Origin: a virus
Reading direction: 5' to 3' (one strand)
Virus record (IMG/VR): IMGVR_UViG_3300047557_002497
Location: 1 to 64,000 of that record
DNA: 64,000 bases
Made by a program: the position numbers and the translations under genes
Part shown: one piece after another, positions 48,594 to 56,366 of the stretch
Position numbering within the stretch: position 1 is the stretch's first letter
Layout: the number at the start of each line of letters is the position of its first letter
Notes under the pieces: generated by a model
What the model was told of the DNA's origin: nothing
What the model saw: the letters and a program-made list of their open reading frames with translations, nothing else
Database searches by the model: none

Positions 48594-49066
48594 TAGATGT
48601 CGCCTCCCTCATCTTCATTATCAGTGAAGATTCTAAAATTTCTTAGATTCGCAGAAACTTGTGCAGAGACAACTTCCATCGTTCCGCCCAATAAGGCAAC
48701 ATCTATATGATCCGAGTTATTTGATATGTAGAGAGAAGTCTTAAGTCCAGCACCAGAAACACCGCGAAGAGAATCTATTCTAGCATTTCCAGCATCAATG
48801 GTTGCTCTAGCATTTGAAGTTTCAGAAATTCCCTGTCCATTTCCTTTGCTACGCTTAGGATATGGAACATATGGTCTGATGACAGATTTTGTTGGATTTC
48901 CTACACCAACTCTCCAGTTCGATCTCGCTTCTCCAGTATCAACTTTTGTGTTATAGACAAGAGTCTTCAAAGCGACCTTAGCTGAAGATCGCACCATCTT
49001 AGAGGAGGCATTAATGACTTGCCTTCCTCTTTTGAACATATTCCTTGAAAACTGTAGAGTTGGCAT
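48593..49066 (-). CDS. HK97 gp10-like neck/tail protein
   Basis: 157 residues. LKTLVYNTKVDTGEARSNWR is the VDTG-x-x-x-x-x-W core of the family, followed by a variable loop (PYPKRSKGNGQGIS), INNSDH-type turn and a long C-terminal helix. Such proteins act at the head-tail joint; here it lies unusually between the chaperones and the tape measure. Confidence 0.72.
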   Translation of the reverse strand: MPTLQFSRNMFKRGRQVINASSKMVRSSAKVALKTLVYNTKVDTGEARSNWRVGVGNPTKSVIRPYVPYPKRSKGNGQGISETSNARATIDAGNARIDSLRGVSGAGLKTSLYISNNSDHIDVALLGGTMEVVSAQVSANLRNFRIFTDNEDEGGDI

Positions 49067-49067
49067 T

Positions 49068-49391
49068 TCAATTCTTCGATTGTTTGCTTTTCATGAACAC
49101 TTCATCAAGAGCTGAAATGTGGAAATGAAGGGCTTCTCTTTGGTCATCATCCACTTCAAGTCTGTCACAGAAATCTTCTATCTTATCCCACGGAATAGGA
49201 CCTACGGAAAATCCTATTTGCCTTGAAGAGTTCAACCGTAGAAAACCTAGATAGTATAGCTCCAAACCCGGCAAAAGACTAGGGGCATTTTCTATGCTCG
49301 CAGGCAAAGGCAGTCCATTGATAATGGACTGCCTGATAATTGTTTCTTCAGTGAGACCGTGCTTGAGAGCATACTCAAGCACGGAGATTAG
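49068..49391 (-). CDS. Tail chaperone, frameshift-only part (gpT-like)
   Basis: 107 codons read in the -1 frame after the slip at 49391-49397, giving a 249-residue gpG-gpT-type fusion together with 49388-49816. The frame begins CTA ATC TCC GTG and runs unbroken to 49068. A stand-alone start (GTG 49382) has no good ribosome binding site, so frameshifting is the likely route. Content: EYALKHGLTEETIIRQSIIN, then PWDKIEDFCDRLEVDDDQRE, a helical partner that would recruit tail tube and tape measure proteins. Confidence 0.75.
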   Translation of the reverse strand, partial: LISVLEYALKHGLTEETIIRQSIINGLPLPASIENAPSLLPGLELYYLGFLRLNSSRQIGFSVGPIPWDKIEDFCDRLEVDDDQREALHFHISALDEVFMKSKQSKN

Positions 49392-49397
49392 TTTCCC
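49357..49397 (-). promoter_or_regulatory. Programmed -1 ribosomal frameshift signal
   Basis: Minus strand: slippery heptamer G GGA AAC (49397-49391, in the zero frame as GGA AAC), the zero-frame stop TAA at once after it, a 6-base spacer (49390-49385), then an 11-bp perfect hairpin CCGTGCTTGAG/CTCAAGCACGG with 6-base loop (49384-49357). A second 10-bp hairpin lies at 49333-49309. This matches the known layout of phage tail-chaperone frameshift sites. Confidence 0.88.
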
Positions 49398-49816
49398 GAC
49401 TCTTCTTCCAACTCAGCTTTGCGGAAGTTCGAGATTTGCTGAGCTTGCTCTTGAAGGTCGATAAAAAGATTGGGAAGATCGTTCAATGCTTGGCTGATAT
49501 TCTCCTTGGTGACGGGGAGAACGTCACCAGTTTTGGATTCAATGCCTTTTTTCCACTTGTCGTCTTCTTTAACTTCCCAATCAAGGATAATAGTTTTGAC
49601 ATAGATGTCAATCATAACGATGCGAGAACGCTCAGGGCTAAGAGCTCCAGCAGCCATTGCGCGACGAATCGGTTTCAGAGCTTTGTCAGCATATGTGACA
49701 TACTTCTTGTTACCTTGAGTCGCACCAGCAATTCTCACACGAAAATCACCGTAATCGATCCAAATGCCATCATTCTCAAGATCAGCATCAGTATCGAAGA
49801 CATCATACATTCCCAT
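49388..49816 (-). CDS. Tail assembly chaperone (gpG-like)
   Basis: 142 residues: WIDYGDFRVRIAGATQGNKK, LKPIRRAMAAGALSPER and YVKTIILDWEVKEDDKWKKG are typical of small chaperones that follow the tail tube gene. It ends SGN-stop on the slippery site. AGGAG precedes ATG 49816. It binds tape measure protein during tail assembly and is not expected in the virion. Confidence 0.82.
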   Translation of the reverse strand: MGMYDVFDTDADLENDGIWIDYGDFRVRIAGATQGNKKYVTYADKALKPIRRAMAAGALSPERSRIVMIDIYVKTIILDWEVKEDDKWKKGIESKTGDVLPVTKENISQALNDLPNLFIDLQEQAQQISNFRKAELEEESGN

Positions 49817-49841
49817 TATTCATTCTCCTGTTTTAGGGAAA

Positions 49842-49868
49842 CTGACGCTGCTCACATAGCAGCGTCAG
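49842..49868. terminator. Hairpin over the tail tube stop
   Basis: CTGACGCTGCT/AGCAGCGTCAG, 11 bp with 5-base loop (49842-49868). On the minus strand it covers the last codons and stop of the tail tube gene and is followed by a U-rich stretch (TTTCCCT). Probably a partial terminator that makes tube protein more abundant than the genes after it. Confidence 0.65.
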
Positions 49869-51417
49869 GCAGATAGTTGAAGTAAGTGATGCAGAGAGTA
49901 TGATCAAGATCTTCGTGGATATCTTCACCACTTGCTGCATCAGTGTTCAGAGGAATCGTAATCGGTTGATCAACTTCAACTTTCAAACGACCATCTCCAA
50001 GAGCGATCAAAGGCATATCATAGACAATGCCAGTGTTGTCTTTTGCGAAGGAGATGTCAAGACTGACATCACCATTGTTGCGGACTTGTTGAACTGCTGC
50101 AACCGACGAGAAGTATGCTGTCAAACTTCCAGAAACAGCAAAGGTCCCAGCAGTCACATCAAATGCACCGAGAATTCCAATCGCCTTATTTGGGCTGACA
50201 TTGTTGTTGATGGTGATTTTCAGTTCAGTGATATAACGAGTGAGAGAAGTCGGTGCCTCAGTCGTGTCATCAACAGAAGACAGATTGAAACGAACAACAT
50301 CACTCGAAGTGTTGTATTCAGAAGCAGCATCAAAGATTTGAACACTGGATTGTTTCGGACCAGTAGGACCATCTCTCTGAATGTTATCAATCCCAATGAA
50401 AGCGAGGTCAACGTTCACAAGGTTCGCTTGAGGAACGTTGATTGTCAATTCATTACCGACTGCTCCAATCAGAACTTCTGATTGAATTTGAGTAGGTTGA
50501 GAATCATCAGGAGCACCAAGAGTTCTCTCAATGTTGTAAGAGCGACGAACAATGAGATCACCAGTTTCGTTGCGAAGAACATCACCAAAGAACAGCCTGA
50601 TGAACTTCCCAGAGGCAGCAGCTTCTACAACCATCGTAGACGTGGATTTGTCGAATACGATCTGAGTTGCAGAAACACTACGAACTCTCTTATATCCATT
50701 GTTCGCAGTGTTTGCAAAACGAGAAGAAGTTGTATCACCACCAATGAAAACCCATTGGCCGGGAACAATTCCAAGGTTCGAAAAGTTTACCAAGGCTCCA
50801 ACAGAAGACATTACTGGCAAATCACCAGAAACAACGATTTGTGCATCTGCGTCAGCGAACTGGAAACCAACAACTTGAATCTCAGCATCTGCAGGAGGAG
50901 AAGCTTCTGCTGTCAACTGGCCAGTAGCAACTTCAACAGAAGTGTTGCTGACAATAGCAGTAACGACATTCAAACCATTGTTTGCAGAATTGGTGAAATT
51001 CTTGCCTTTGATGATCGAACCAGCAATGAAACCAGTCGTGCTGGCAACTTCGTATTCATCAGGGTTGCCGCCATCAATATCAACAGCAGTGACAGTTTCA
51101 CGACCTTTTTCTCTGATATCAGCGAACATGAAGCTCTGCATGATATCTGTCAAGTTCGTGAATGTGAGGTTGTGGTTGAAGCCACCGCTCGCATTCAAAT
51201 CCGTGGTCACACCTTTACGGCGTTGACGAGAAGGATTGATCGGGTTCGGTGCAACCGTGACGATTTCACCGCCGAAATCATCATAGCTGTTCGGATTGAG
51301 ACGTTTCCAAACAGGAGTGCCACCAAAGCCGTTTTCGCCAGGAAGTGAGCCAAGAGCAGCTTCTTCAGCATACGCAAGGCCGGTGATATTTGAATCAATT
51401 TTCGGAACTTGTGCCAT
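49852..51417 (-). CDS. Major tail tube protein
   Basis: 521 residues, beta-rich: NPINPSRQRRKGVTTDLNAS, GGFNHNLTFTNLTDIMQSFM, then RSYNIERTLG and a C-terminal QQVRNNGDVSLDISFAKDNT. The pattern of two Ig-like insert domains (DEYEVASTTGFIAGSIIKGK; TANNGYKRVRSVSATQIVF) fits the large tail tube proteins of siphoviruses. It forms the hexameric tube. Confidence 0.85.
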   Translation of the reverse strand: MAQVPKIDSNITGLAYAEEAALGSLPGENGFGGTPVWKRLNPNSYDDFGGEIVTVAPNPINPSRQRRKGVTTDLNASGGFNHNLTFTNLTDIMQSFMFADIREKGRETVTAVDIDGGNPDEYEVASTTGFIAGSIIKGKNFTNSANNGLNVVTAIVSNTSVEVATGQLTAEASPPADAEIQVVGFQFADADAQIVVSGDLPVMSSVGALVNFSNLGIVPGQWVFIGGDTTSSRFANTANNGYKRVRSVSATQIVFDKSTSTMVVEAAASGKFIRLFFGDVLRNETGDLIVRRSYNIERTLGAPDDSQPTQIQSEVLIGAVGNELTINVPQANLVNVDLAFIGIDNIQRDGPTGPKQSSVQIFDAASEYNTSSDVVRFNLSSVDDTTEAPTSLTRYITELKITINNNVSPNKAIGILGAFDVTAGTFAVSGSLTAYFSSVAAVQQVRNNGDVSLDISFAKDNTGIVYDMPLIALGDGRLKVEVDQPITIPLNTDAASGEDIHEDLDHTLCITYFNYLPDAAM

Positions 51418-51426
51418 CTCGGCCTC

Positions 51427-51849
51427 CTACTTGGTTTCGCTATACTCGAATTCAATGATTACGTCCGTTTGGAAATAACCACCATCTCTTCCTTTTTCGC
51501 TGATTCTAATATTCCTGAACCAAATCCCGTTTTGAGAAGAGACACCTTCAAAAGCGTCTGATATAGCTTTAGCAATTCCATAAGGTCCTGACAAGCCACT
51601 TCCAGTCGGAAAATTCAGAGTCGCAATAAGAACTCCATATCTCATGAAGATTCTTTGACCAGCGCCGCCTAGTGTCGCTTGATTTCCAAAGGCGTGCCTT
51701 AGAACAACTTGGATAAATGCAATTTCTTCATCAGGACGATCCTTCCTTGTATTCTCATAGAATACAGGATACTCATACTGATCTGTAACCTCTTTGAGCA
51801 TTGACAGAACTTCGTCAACTGCTTCTTCATATGTGAGAGTGAGACTCAT
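51427..51849 (-). CDS. Tail terminator / tail completion protein
   Basis: 140 residues. FIQVVLRHAFGNQATLGGAG, then MRYGVLIATLNFPTGSGLSG and VSSQNGIWFRNIRISEKGRD match the DUF4128 tail-terminator pattern. It caps the tail tube and joins it to the head. Confidence 0.78.
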   Translation of the reverse strand: MSLTLTYEEAVDEVLSMLKEVTDQYEYPVFYENTRKDRPDEEIAFIQVVLRHAFGNQATLGGAGQRIFMRYGVLIATLNFPTGSGLSGPYGIAKAISDAFEGVSSQNGIWFRNIRISEKGRDGGYFQTDVIIEFEYSETK

Positions 51850-52244
51850 TTTCTCACTCCAATAAATCCTAGCAGAGTTGTGTCTGCTGGCTTCAATGAT
51901 TGGGTTGCTTCTATTTGATAAATGCTATTTCCATCACGAACTTTAGTGAAGCTTTTCAGATCAAGTTCTTCAGCAAAAATAACATAGACTAATTCAACGA
52001 CAGAAAACATTTGATCCAGTTTGCCAGCATCACCAAGAGCTGAAAGCCCAAAGACACGAACAGCATTAGGAAGAACTTGGATTGCCGGAACTTCTGTGTA
52101 AGTTTCTCCACCAGACGCATTCTGTCCCCAAGGCATAGAGGACAATTCTGTCTGTGTCGCAAGACGGACAAGTTCTATCGTTCGTCCATTTTCTGTAATT
52201 AGACGTCGAGCCGTATTTGCGATTGTTTCGTAGTTAATCGCCAT
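51846..52244 (-). CDS. Head closure (stopper) protein
   Basis: 132 residues: RLITENGRTIELVRL at the N-terminus and FTKVRDGNSIYQIEATQSLK near the end fit the small SH3-like head-closure proteins placed between connector and tail terminator. The gene order supports it. Confidence 0.68.
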   Translation of the reverse strand: MAINYETIANTARRLITENGRTIELVRLATQTELSSMPWGQNASGGETYTEVPAIQVLPNAVRVFGLSALGDAGKLDQMFSVVELVYVIFAEELDLKSFTKVRDGNSIYQIEATQSLKPADTTLLGFIGVRK

Positions 52245-53128
52245 TAACGATATGTTCCTCCATTTTCATGGATGAATTCTTTCATCAAGAGCTCAACCTC
52301 TGGGAACATTTTGAAGATCAACGAAATTCCACCAGATGAGTATCTGTATTCAGTCTCAACTGGACCGACCTTTTCACGAGCAAGAGTTTTCACATATCCA
52401 GTATCATCAACAACAGGATCAGGAAGTAATACAGTTGTCAACGAACGATATGCAAGTTCCATCGTCGCAAATTTCAGATTTTCAGGAATTCCTAATATTT
52501 GGGTTCCATCACGATAGTAGGCAAGGTCTCTTGGGAAACACAGAGACTGTATTCCATCATCAGTGTCATTGACCAAAATACTACTGTCCCAGGACAGATT
52601 TGAAGAGGTCGTTGAGACTTCGATTGGCTCAGGCAAGGCACCGGCAACCAGTGCCACCACGCCAAGCAAAAAGGACCCGGTTAGACTGTCAGAGGACGCT
52701 ACAGACACATCAGGATTGGCGGGCGTGCCATTGGGGCCACCGGCTATAATGGCCACTAGCGCGGCTCCTGTGGCCGCAATGTTGGCACCGATTGTAACCT
52801 CATATGGGTTCGTTGCAGCGGTTTTGAAGACGTAAACTGTTTCTCCAATTGTGAGAGTTTCATCTTCAACAGGAAGCCCAATAACAGACAGAAGTGCTGA
52901 TCCTGGGATGGACAGATTGTTGTAGAGTTTGAAGCCTTTCAAAGATCTTCCAAATCTTAGATCAAGATATCTCGTTGATCCAATCATTGCAGCTTTCTTC
53001 TGAGGAGTTGTCTTTGCAACCCACTCAGTGAGAACGCCTTTCGCATTCATGTAAGAATGTGCATATCCATATCCAACATATGAATTCGCACCAATGACAC
53101 CAGTGCCATCTTCAACAATGAGAGTCAT
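52244..53128 (-). CDS. DnaT-like head-tail connector with an inserted domain
   Basis: 294 residues from ATG 53128 (TGATG overlap). Residues about 10-70 (NSYVGYGYAHSYMNAKGVLT, AMIGSTRYLDLRFG) and 200-294 (QSLCFPRDLAYYRDGTQILG, NLKFATMELAYR, KVGPVETEYRY) are the two halves of the connector family (formerly DnaT-like). Between them is about 115 residues of an extra beta domain (DETLTIGETVYVFKTAATNP...). Its centre (52610-52800) has GC-rich codons unlike the flanks. The protein forms the ring under the portal. Confidence 0.75.
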   Translation of the reverse strand: MTLIVEDGTGVIGANSYVGYGYAHSYMNAKGVLTEWVAKTTPQKKAAMIGSTRYLDLRFGRSLKGFKLYNNLSIPGSALLSVIGLPVEDETLTIGETVYVFKTAATNPYEVTIGANIAATGAALVAIIAGGPNGTPANPDVSVASSDSLTGSFLLGVVALVAGALPEPIEVSTTSSNLSWDSSILVNDTDDGIQSLCFPRDLAYYRDGTQILGIPENLKFATMELAYRSLTTVLLPDPVVDDTGYVKTLAREKVGPVETEYRYSSGGISLIFKMFPEVELLMKEFIHENGGTYR

Positions 53129-53457
53129 CAACCCTCTCCAATTTTTGAAAGAATTCCAAGCCCAACATCGACAAGAACTTCAAAATCGAGTTCAGGAGTA
53201 AGGGTCACACCGCGTTCAATCCATCCAACAAGCATACGATCATTCGCTGCTAAAAGTGGAGTTTGGATTGTTCTTCCAGAGAACGTCATCGCAGTTGTTC
53301 CAGCAGCACAGCCAGAAACACTCCTAACATAGATTCTTCCATTTGCAGGCATTGCAAATGATCCAGTTGCTGGAGTTGTTCTGAGAGTATCGAATTGTTT
53401 GGTAAGACGACGAATCTTTTGATTTTTGAGGGTGATTATATCTTGCAGGGAAGCCAT
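53128..53457 (-). CDS. Hypothetical capsid-region protein (109 aa)
   Basis: An N-terminal coiled coil (DIITLKNQKIRRLTKQFDTL) leads into a small beta domain (GRIYVRSVSGCAAGTTAMTF). It lies between the 220-aa protein and the connector. Possibly a minor head or decoration component; no family recognised. Confidence 0.65.
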   Translation of the reverse strand: MASLQDIITLKNQKIRRLTKQFDTLRTTPATGSFAMPANGRIYVRSVSGCAAGTTAMTFSGRTIQTPLLAANDRMLVGWIERGVTLTPELDFEVLVDVGLGILSKIGEG

Positions 53458-53485
53458 AGAATCACCCTCTCAATTCAAACAGAAA

Positions 53486-54148
53486 TCAGGTCTTCTGTCC
53501 AGGACGGCCAGTGCCACGATCTGTTTTTCTCGACATAGCACGATCAATCGGCGAACGAGGATCGAGCTTGATGAGATCAGAAAGTTTGGCTCCACCAAGG
53601 ATATTCTGGAGATGAGCGGCTTTTGCCATTCTCATTTGGAAGTTGTTGTCAAGATAATCACGAATTGCCTGAGAATTCGAAACATCCTTCACAAGACGCT
53701 GAACCCAGACTTTCGTCTCACCTTTGTTCACTCGAACAGCTTTTCTGTATTCATTCAGATCATTGATTTTCTTGTCAATCATCTGAATGGAATCTTCGAG
53801 ATATTTCTCAATCCCAACCAATTCGTCAGGCGTTGCCGCTGAAAGAACTTTCTTGGCGAAAATCGAGACATCAACTCCGATAAGCTCTGAGAGGTCCATG
53901 GGGACTGGTTCCTCGTCAGGCACGCTTTCAGCAGCAACAGTCGCATCACCGTCAGGTTCTGGTTTCTTCTCTTCCTTGGAAGTATCCATATTCTCACGGC
54001 TGAATTTCGGTGCAGCATCAACGACTTCTGCACGACTGACTTGTTTCCCAACGAGATTTGAGACAACCTCAAGTTTGGGAGAGCCATCTTTTGTCCACTG
54101 CTCGTCGTCCATTTGATCGAGCGACATAAGTGCTTCTTTGATATCCAT
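53486..54148 (-). CDS. Hypothetical head protein (220 aa)
   Basis: Acidic linker (KEEKKPEPDGDATVAAESVP), then a helical part (ELVGIEKYLEDSIQMIDKKI) and a basic C-terminus (SRKTDRGTGRPGQK). It lies in the capsid-connector gene block and may be internal to the head. No family recognised. Confidence 0.65.
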   Translation of the reverse strand: MDIKEALMSLDQMDDEQWTKDGSPKLEVVSNLVGKQVSRAEVVDAAPKFSRENMDTSKEEKKPEPDGDATVAAESVPDEEPVPMDLSELIGVDVSIFAKKVLSAATPDELVGIEKYLEDSIQMIDKKINDLNEYRKAVRVNKGETKVWVQRLVKDVSNSQAIRDYLDNNFQMRMAKAAHLQNILGGAKLSDLIKLDPRSPIDRAMSRKTDRGTGRPGQKT

Positions 54149-54169
54149 TTCAGCCTCTCATTGGTTGGA

Positions 54170-54189
54170 GGTGAGCCTTTCGGCTCACC
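54170..54189. terminator. GNRA-loop hairpin
   Basis: GGTGAGCC/GGCTCACC; on the minus strand the loop is GAAA, a very stable tetraloop. It follows the stop of the 170-aa head protein. Likely mRNA end protection or attenuation. Confidence 0.6.
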
Positions 54190-54191
54190 CA

Positions 54192-54704
54192 TTAATCGTC
54201 AAGCATCGTGATGAGGCAAACTTCAAGATAACCACGAGCCGTGACAATAACAGTCGTCGCGTCCGTGATGTTCGCAGCATCAACAAGCAAGTTCAAATTC
54301 AATTCAAGAGAACCGTCAGTGTTGTCGAGAACGAAGTCCACTCCGTTAGCGACAACTTTCGTGGGCGAAACTTCTGCAGTAGCAGCACCGAGAGCAGTGC
54401 TCGCGATGAAGTTCACATCTGTTCCAGTGATCGTAGCATCATCGGCAGGAGTTGATCCAACACCGAAGTCACCGTCCCAGGTATCAGTCAGGTTGGTTGT
54501 GGTCGGACCAGTAAAGGTCACGATGACAGCAGCCGACAAAAGCTTGAGATAAGCCTGAGGAAGACCACCGACAACAACACTCCCGAAACCAATACCAGCA
54601 CCAGCAGCAACGACAGAAATCTGATGGTCAAGTTTGATACGAACTTTCTTGATTGCAGAATTCTCAGCTTTTGCTCGCGCGTTTGAACGAGGAAGTCCCT
54701 TCAT
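54192..54704 (-). CDS. Head decoration-type protein (170 aa)
   Basis: Starts at ATG 54704 (GGAGG upstream); a longer frame overlaps the capsid gene and is not used. Basic N-terminus (MKGLPRSNARAKAENSAIKK), then a beta-rich domain (ATVIVTARGYLEVCL near the end). Its place directly after the major capsid gene and GC-rich codons suggest an abundant head protein. Confidence 0.68.
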   Translation of the reverse strand: MKGLPRSNARAKAENSAIKKVRIKLDHQISVVAAGAGIGFGSVVVGGLPQAYLKLLSAAVIVTFTGPTTTNLTDTWDGDFGVGSTPADDATITGTDVNFIASTALGAATAEVSPTKVVANGVDFVLDNTDGSLELNLNLLVDAANITDATTVIVTARGYLEVCLITMLDD

Positions 54705-54724
54705 TTCTTTGCCTCCAAGTTGGA

Positions 54725-54746
54725 GAAAGGAGCCGAAGCTCCTTTC
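54725..54746. terminator. UUCG-loop hairpin after the major capsid gene
   Basis: GAAAGGAGC/GCTCCTTTC; on the minus strand the loop is TTCG (UUCG in RNA), the most stable tetraloop type. It begins 3 bases past the capsid stop. Probably stabilises the capsid mRNA or attenuates read-through. Confidence 0.65.
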
Positions 54747-54748
54747 AA

Positions 54749-55816
54749 TTAAGCTTCGCGAGTGACGAGACGAGCAAACTTGATTTGCTTCCGCTCGGGG
54801 TAACGACGATCCCAAGAAGCAGCTTCATCAAGGTCCGAACTGCCAGTGCCAGTGTTCGCGGGGCCACCATCAGGAGTGGAGCCACCGATCCAGGCATGAC
54901 CAGTCGGGTGCATACACCACATTTGGCGCGAGTAGAGAACGTCTTGTCCACCACCGTTACCACCACCAGCTTTCCGCTCAACTTCTGTCGGAACAGGATC
55001 AGACCCAAACGAGAACTGAGTTGCACCAACACCAAAGATCCAGGTGTCATAGACAGAACCAGTGCGCGGCATACCGTCATCAACCAGAAGCTCACGACCG
55101 AGGAAAGTCGGAATACGAATTGCATTCCCGTTCACACTGTCAGAAACGAAGTCGATCAGGTTGTTCTTGAGCATACGGTTGTAAACGACCGAATGCACAC
55201 AGAGGCCAGTCAGCTCATCTTGACTGTCGCCCATCGTTTGGACTGCATCAAGGAAAGCTTCTGCGGAGAAGTTCGTCACGCCGTCAATGAAGCCAGCACC
55301 AGAAACGTTGAGCTGATAATCAGCCGAATCGTTTGCAGTATTGTCCGCGATCACACCCTTCCAGGTGGAAATGAACGCAGTCTGCAGACGACGAACCCAA
55401 TAATCAGAGACAAGGTTGCCGATCGCACGCATCGGATCAGCACCAGCCAGAACTGCTGCGAGTCGAGAAGTCGACCACGAGTTGTTGCGCATGATGCGAA
55501 CAGCAATTTCCGACAGAGTTCCGATTTTCAGCGGGTTCGGGGGACGAGCCACACCAGCAGGCAGAGAAGCGTCTGCATCAGCGAAAGGCACCGAAGTGTC
55601 AGTCGGGGTGCGATCAGTGTCGTTGTCCAGATCTTTGAACGACGGCATGTTGAAGGTGAGGCCACCACCAGCGAGTTTCTCTGCGAGAAGTTCCGAGCCA
55701 GTCAGAAGACCGCTGCGAATCAAGCGAGATTTTTCCGCAGTGAGATTCTGCGCATAGGCGGTGAAGATTTCAGGGACAATGATGTCCGCAATACGGGTAG
55801 TCGGTCCAGCAGCCAT
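54749..55816 (-). CDS. Major capsid protein
   Basis: 355 residues: RIADIIVPEIFTAYAQNLTA at the N-terminus, then GLTFNMPSFKDLDNDTDRTP, PLKIGTLSEIAVRIMRNNSW, LTGLCVHSVVYNRMLKNNLI (the P-domain helix and turn of HK97-fold coat proteins) and PERKQIKFARLVTREA. Matches the gp13-like major coat family. GC-rich codons, its own promoter (55903-55931) and a UUCG hairpin after the stop fit very high expression. AAAGGA precedes the ATG. Confidence 0.9.
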   Translation of the reverse strand: MAAGPTTRIADIIVPEIFTAYAQNLTAEKSRLIRSGLLTGSELLAEKLAGGGLTFNMPSFKDLDNDTDRTPTDTSVPFADADASLPAGVARPPNPLKIGTLSEIAVRIMRNNSWSTSRLAAVLAGADPMRAIGNLVSDYWVRRLQTAFISTWKGVIADNTANDSADYQLNVSGAGFIDGVTNFSAEAFLDAVQTMGDSQDELTGLCVHSVVYNRMLKNNLIDFVSDSVNGNAIRIPTFLGRELLVDDGMPRTGSVYDTWIFGVGATQFSFGSDPVPTEVERKAGGGNGGGQDVLYSRQMWCMHPTGHAWIGGSTPDGGPANTGTGSSDLDEAASWDRRYPERKQIKFARLVTREA

Positions 55817-55902
55817 GACAAAATTCCTTTCGGGATTGAGGGGATTTGCGAACCCATGCTCGCTGATGAATTAGACAGCCATGCCGTCAAAATTATGGAT
55901 TA

Positions 55903-55931
55903 TGATTAACAACATTTAAAAAAGAAGACAA
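55903..55931 (-). promoter_or_regulatory. Promoter for the major capsid gene
   Basis: Minus strand: -35 TTGTCT (55926-55931), 17-base spacer, -10 TAATCA (55903-55908). It lies just past the terminator hairpin at 55938-55967 and leaves a leader of about 80 bases. Confidence 0.6.
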
Positions 55932-55937
55932 TAGAAA

Positions 55938-55967
55938 TTTGTGACGAAATGTTACTTTCGTCACAAA
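55938..55967. terminator. 12-bp hairpin upstream of the capsid promoter
   Basis: TTTGTGACGAAA (55938-55949), loop TGTTAC, TTTCGTCACAAA (55956-55967). On the minus strand it follows the 124-aa gene's stop and is trailed by a U-rich run, so it likely ends that transcript. Confidence 0.6.
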
Positions 55968-55972
55968 CTATT

Positions 55973-56347
55973 TCAAACGTCGTCAAAGCAAGAGATTGTA
56001 ACAGTTGACAAACCATCAACGTCAACTGTTACAGGGCTAATAAAGAAACCTTGAGCAACAATTGCATCGAATGCATTCACCATATAATTCGCTGCAAAGT
56101 TAATGCTTTGGCCTTGAGTGTTATCAGCAGTCAAACGAACTTTTGTCTGTTTGGCAATAGCTGCTGAATCAACATAACCGCGAATTTGATCGAGGACCCA
56201 AGCCGTGCGTTGGGGTCCTGTCCAGACTGACCAATCGCCTTCAGAGATATCTGGCCGAAATACCATTCCGGTCGTGTTCGCCCGCATCTGTGCAGCCGTG
56301 TAGTCGAACGGCTGCAATTGTCTTGCTTTGTTGGGAGCTTTAGCCAT
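55973..56347 (-). CDS. Hypothetical head-region protein (124 aa)
   Basis: Starts at ATG 56347 (AGGA 8 bases upstream). MAKAPNKARQLQPFDYTAAQ, then DISEGDWSVWTGPQRTAWVL and a beta-rich C-terminus. It lies between a fibre-like gene and the capsid gene. No family recognised. Confidence 0.6.
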   Translation of the reverse strand: MAKAPNKARQLQPFDYTAAQMRANTTGMVFRPDISEGDWSVWTGPQRTAWVLDQIRGYVDSAAIAKQTKVRLTADNTQGQSINFAANYMVNAFDAIVAQGFFISPVTVDVDGLSTVTISCFDDV

Positions 56348-56366
56348 TTTCATGATCCTTTAAATT

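Noticed and set aside
49068-49382. Independent gene from GTG 49382 for the second chaperone part
   Set aside because: No ribosome binding site; the strong frameshift signal and unbroken -1 frame explain it better.
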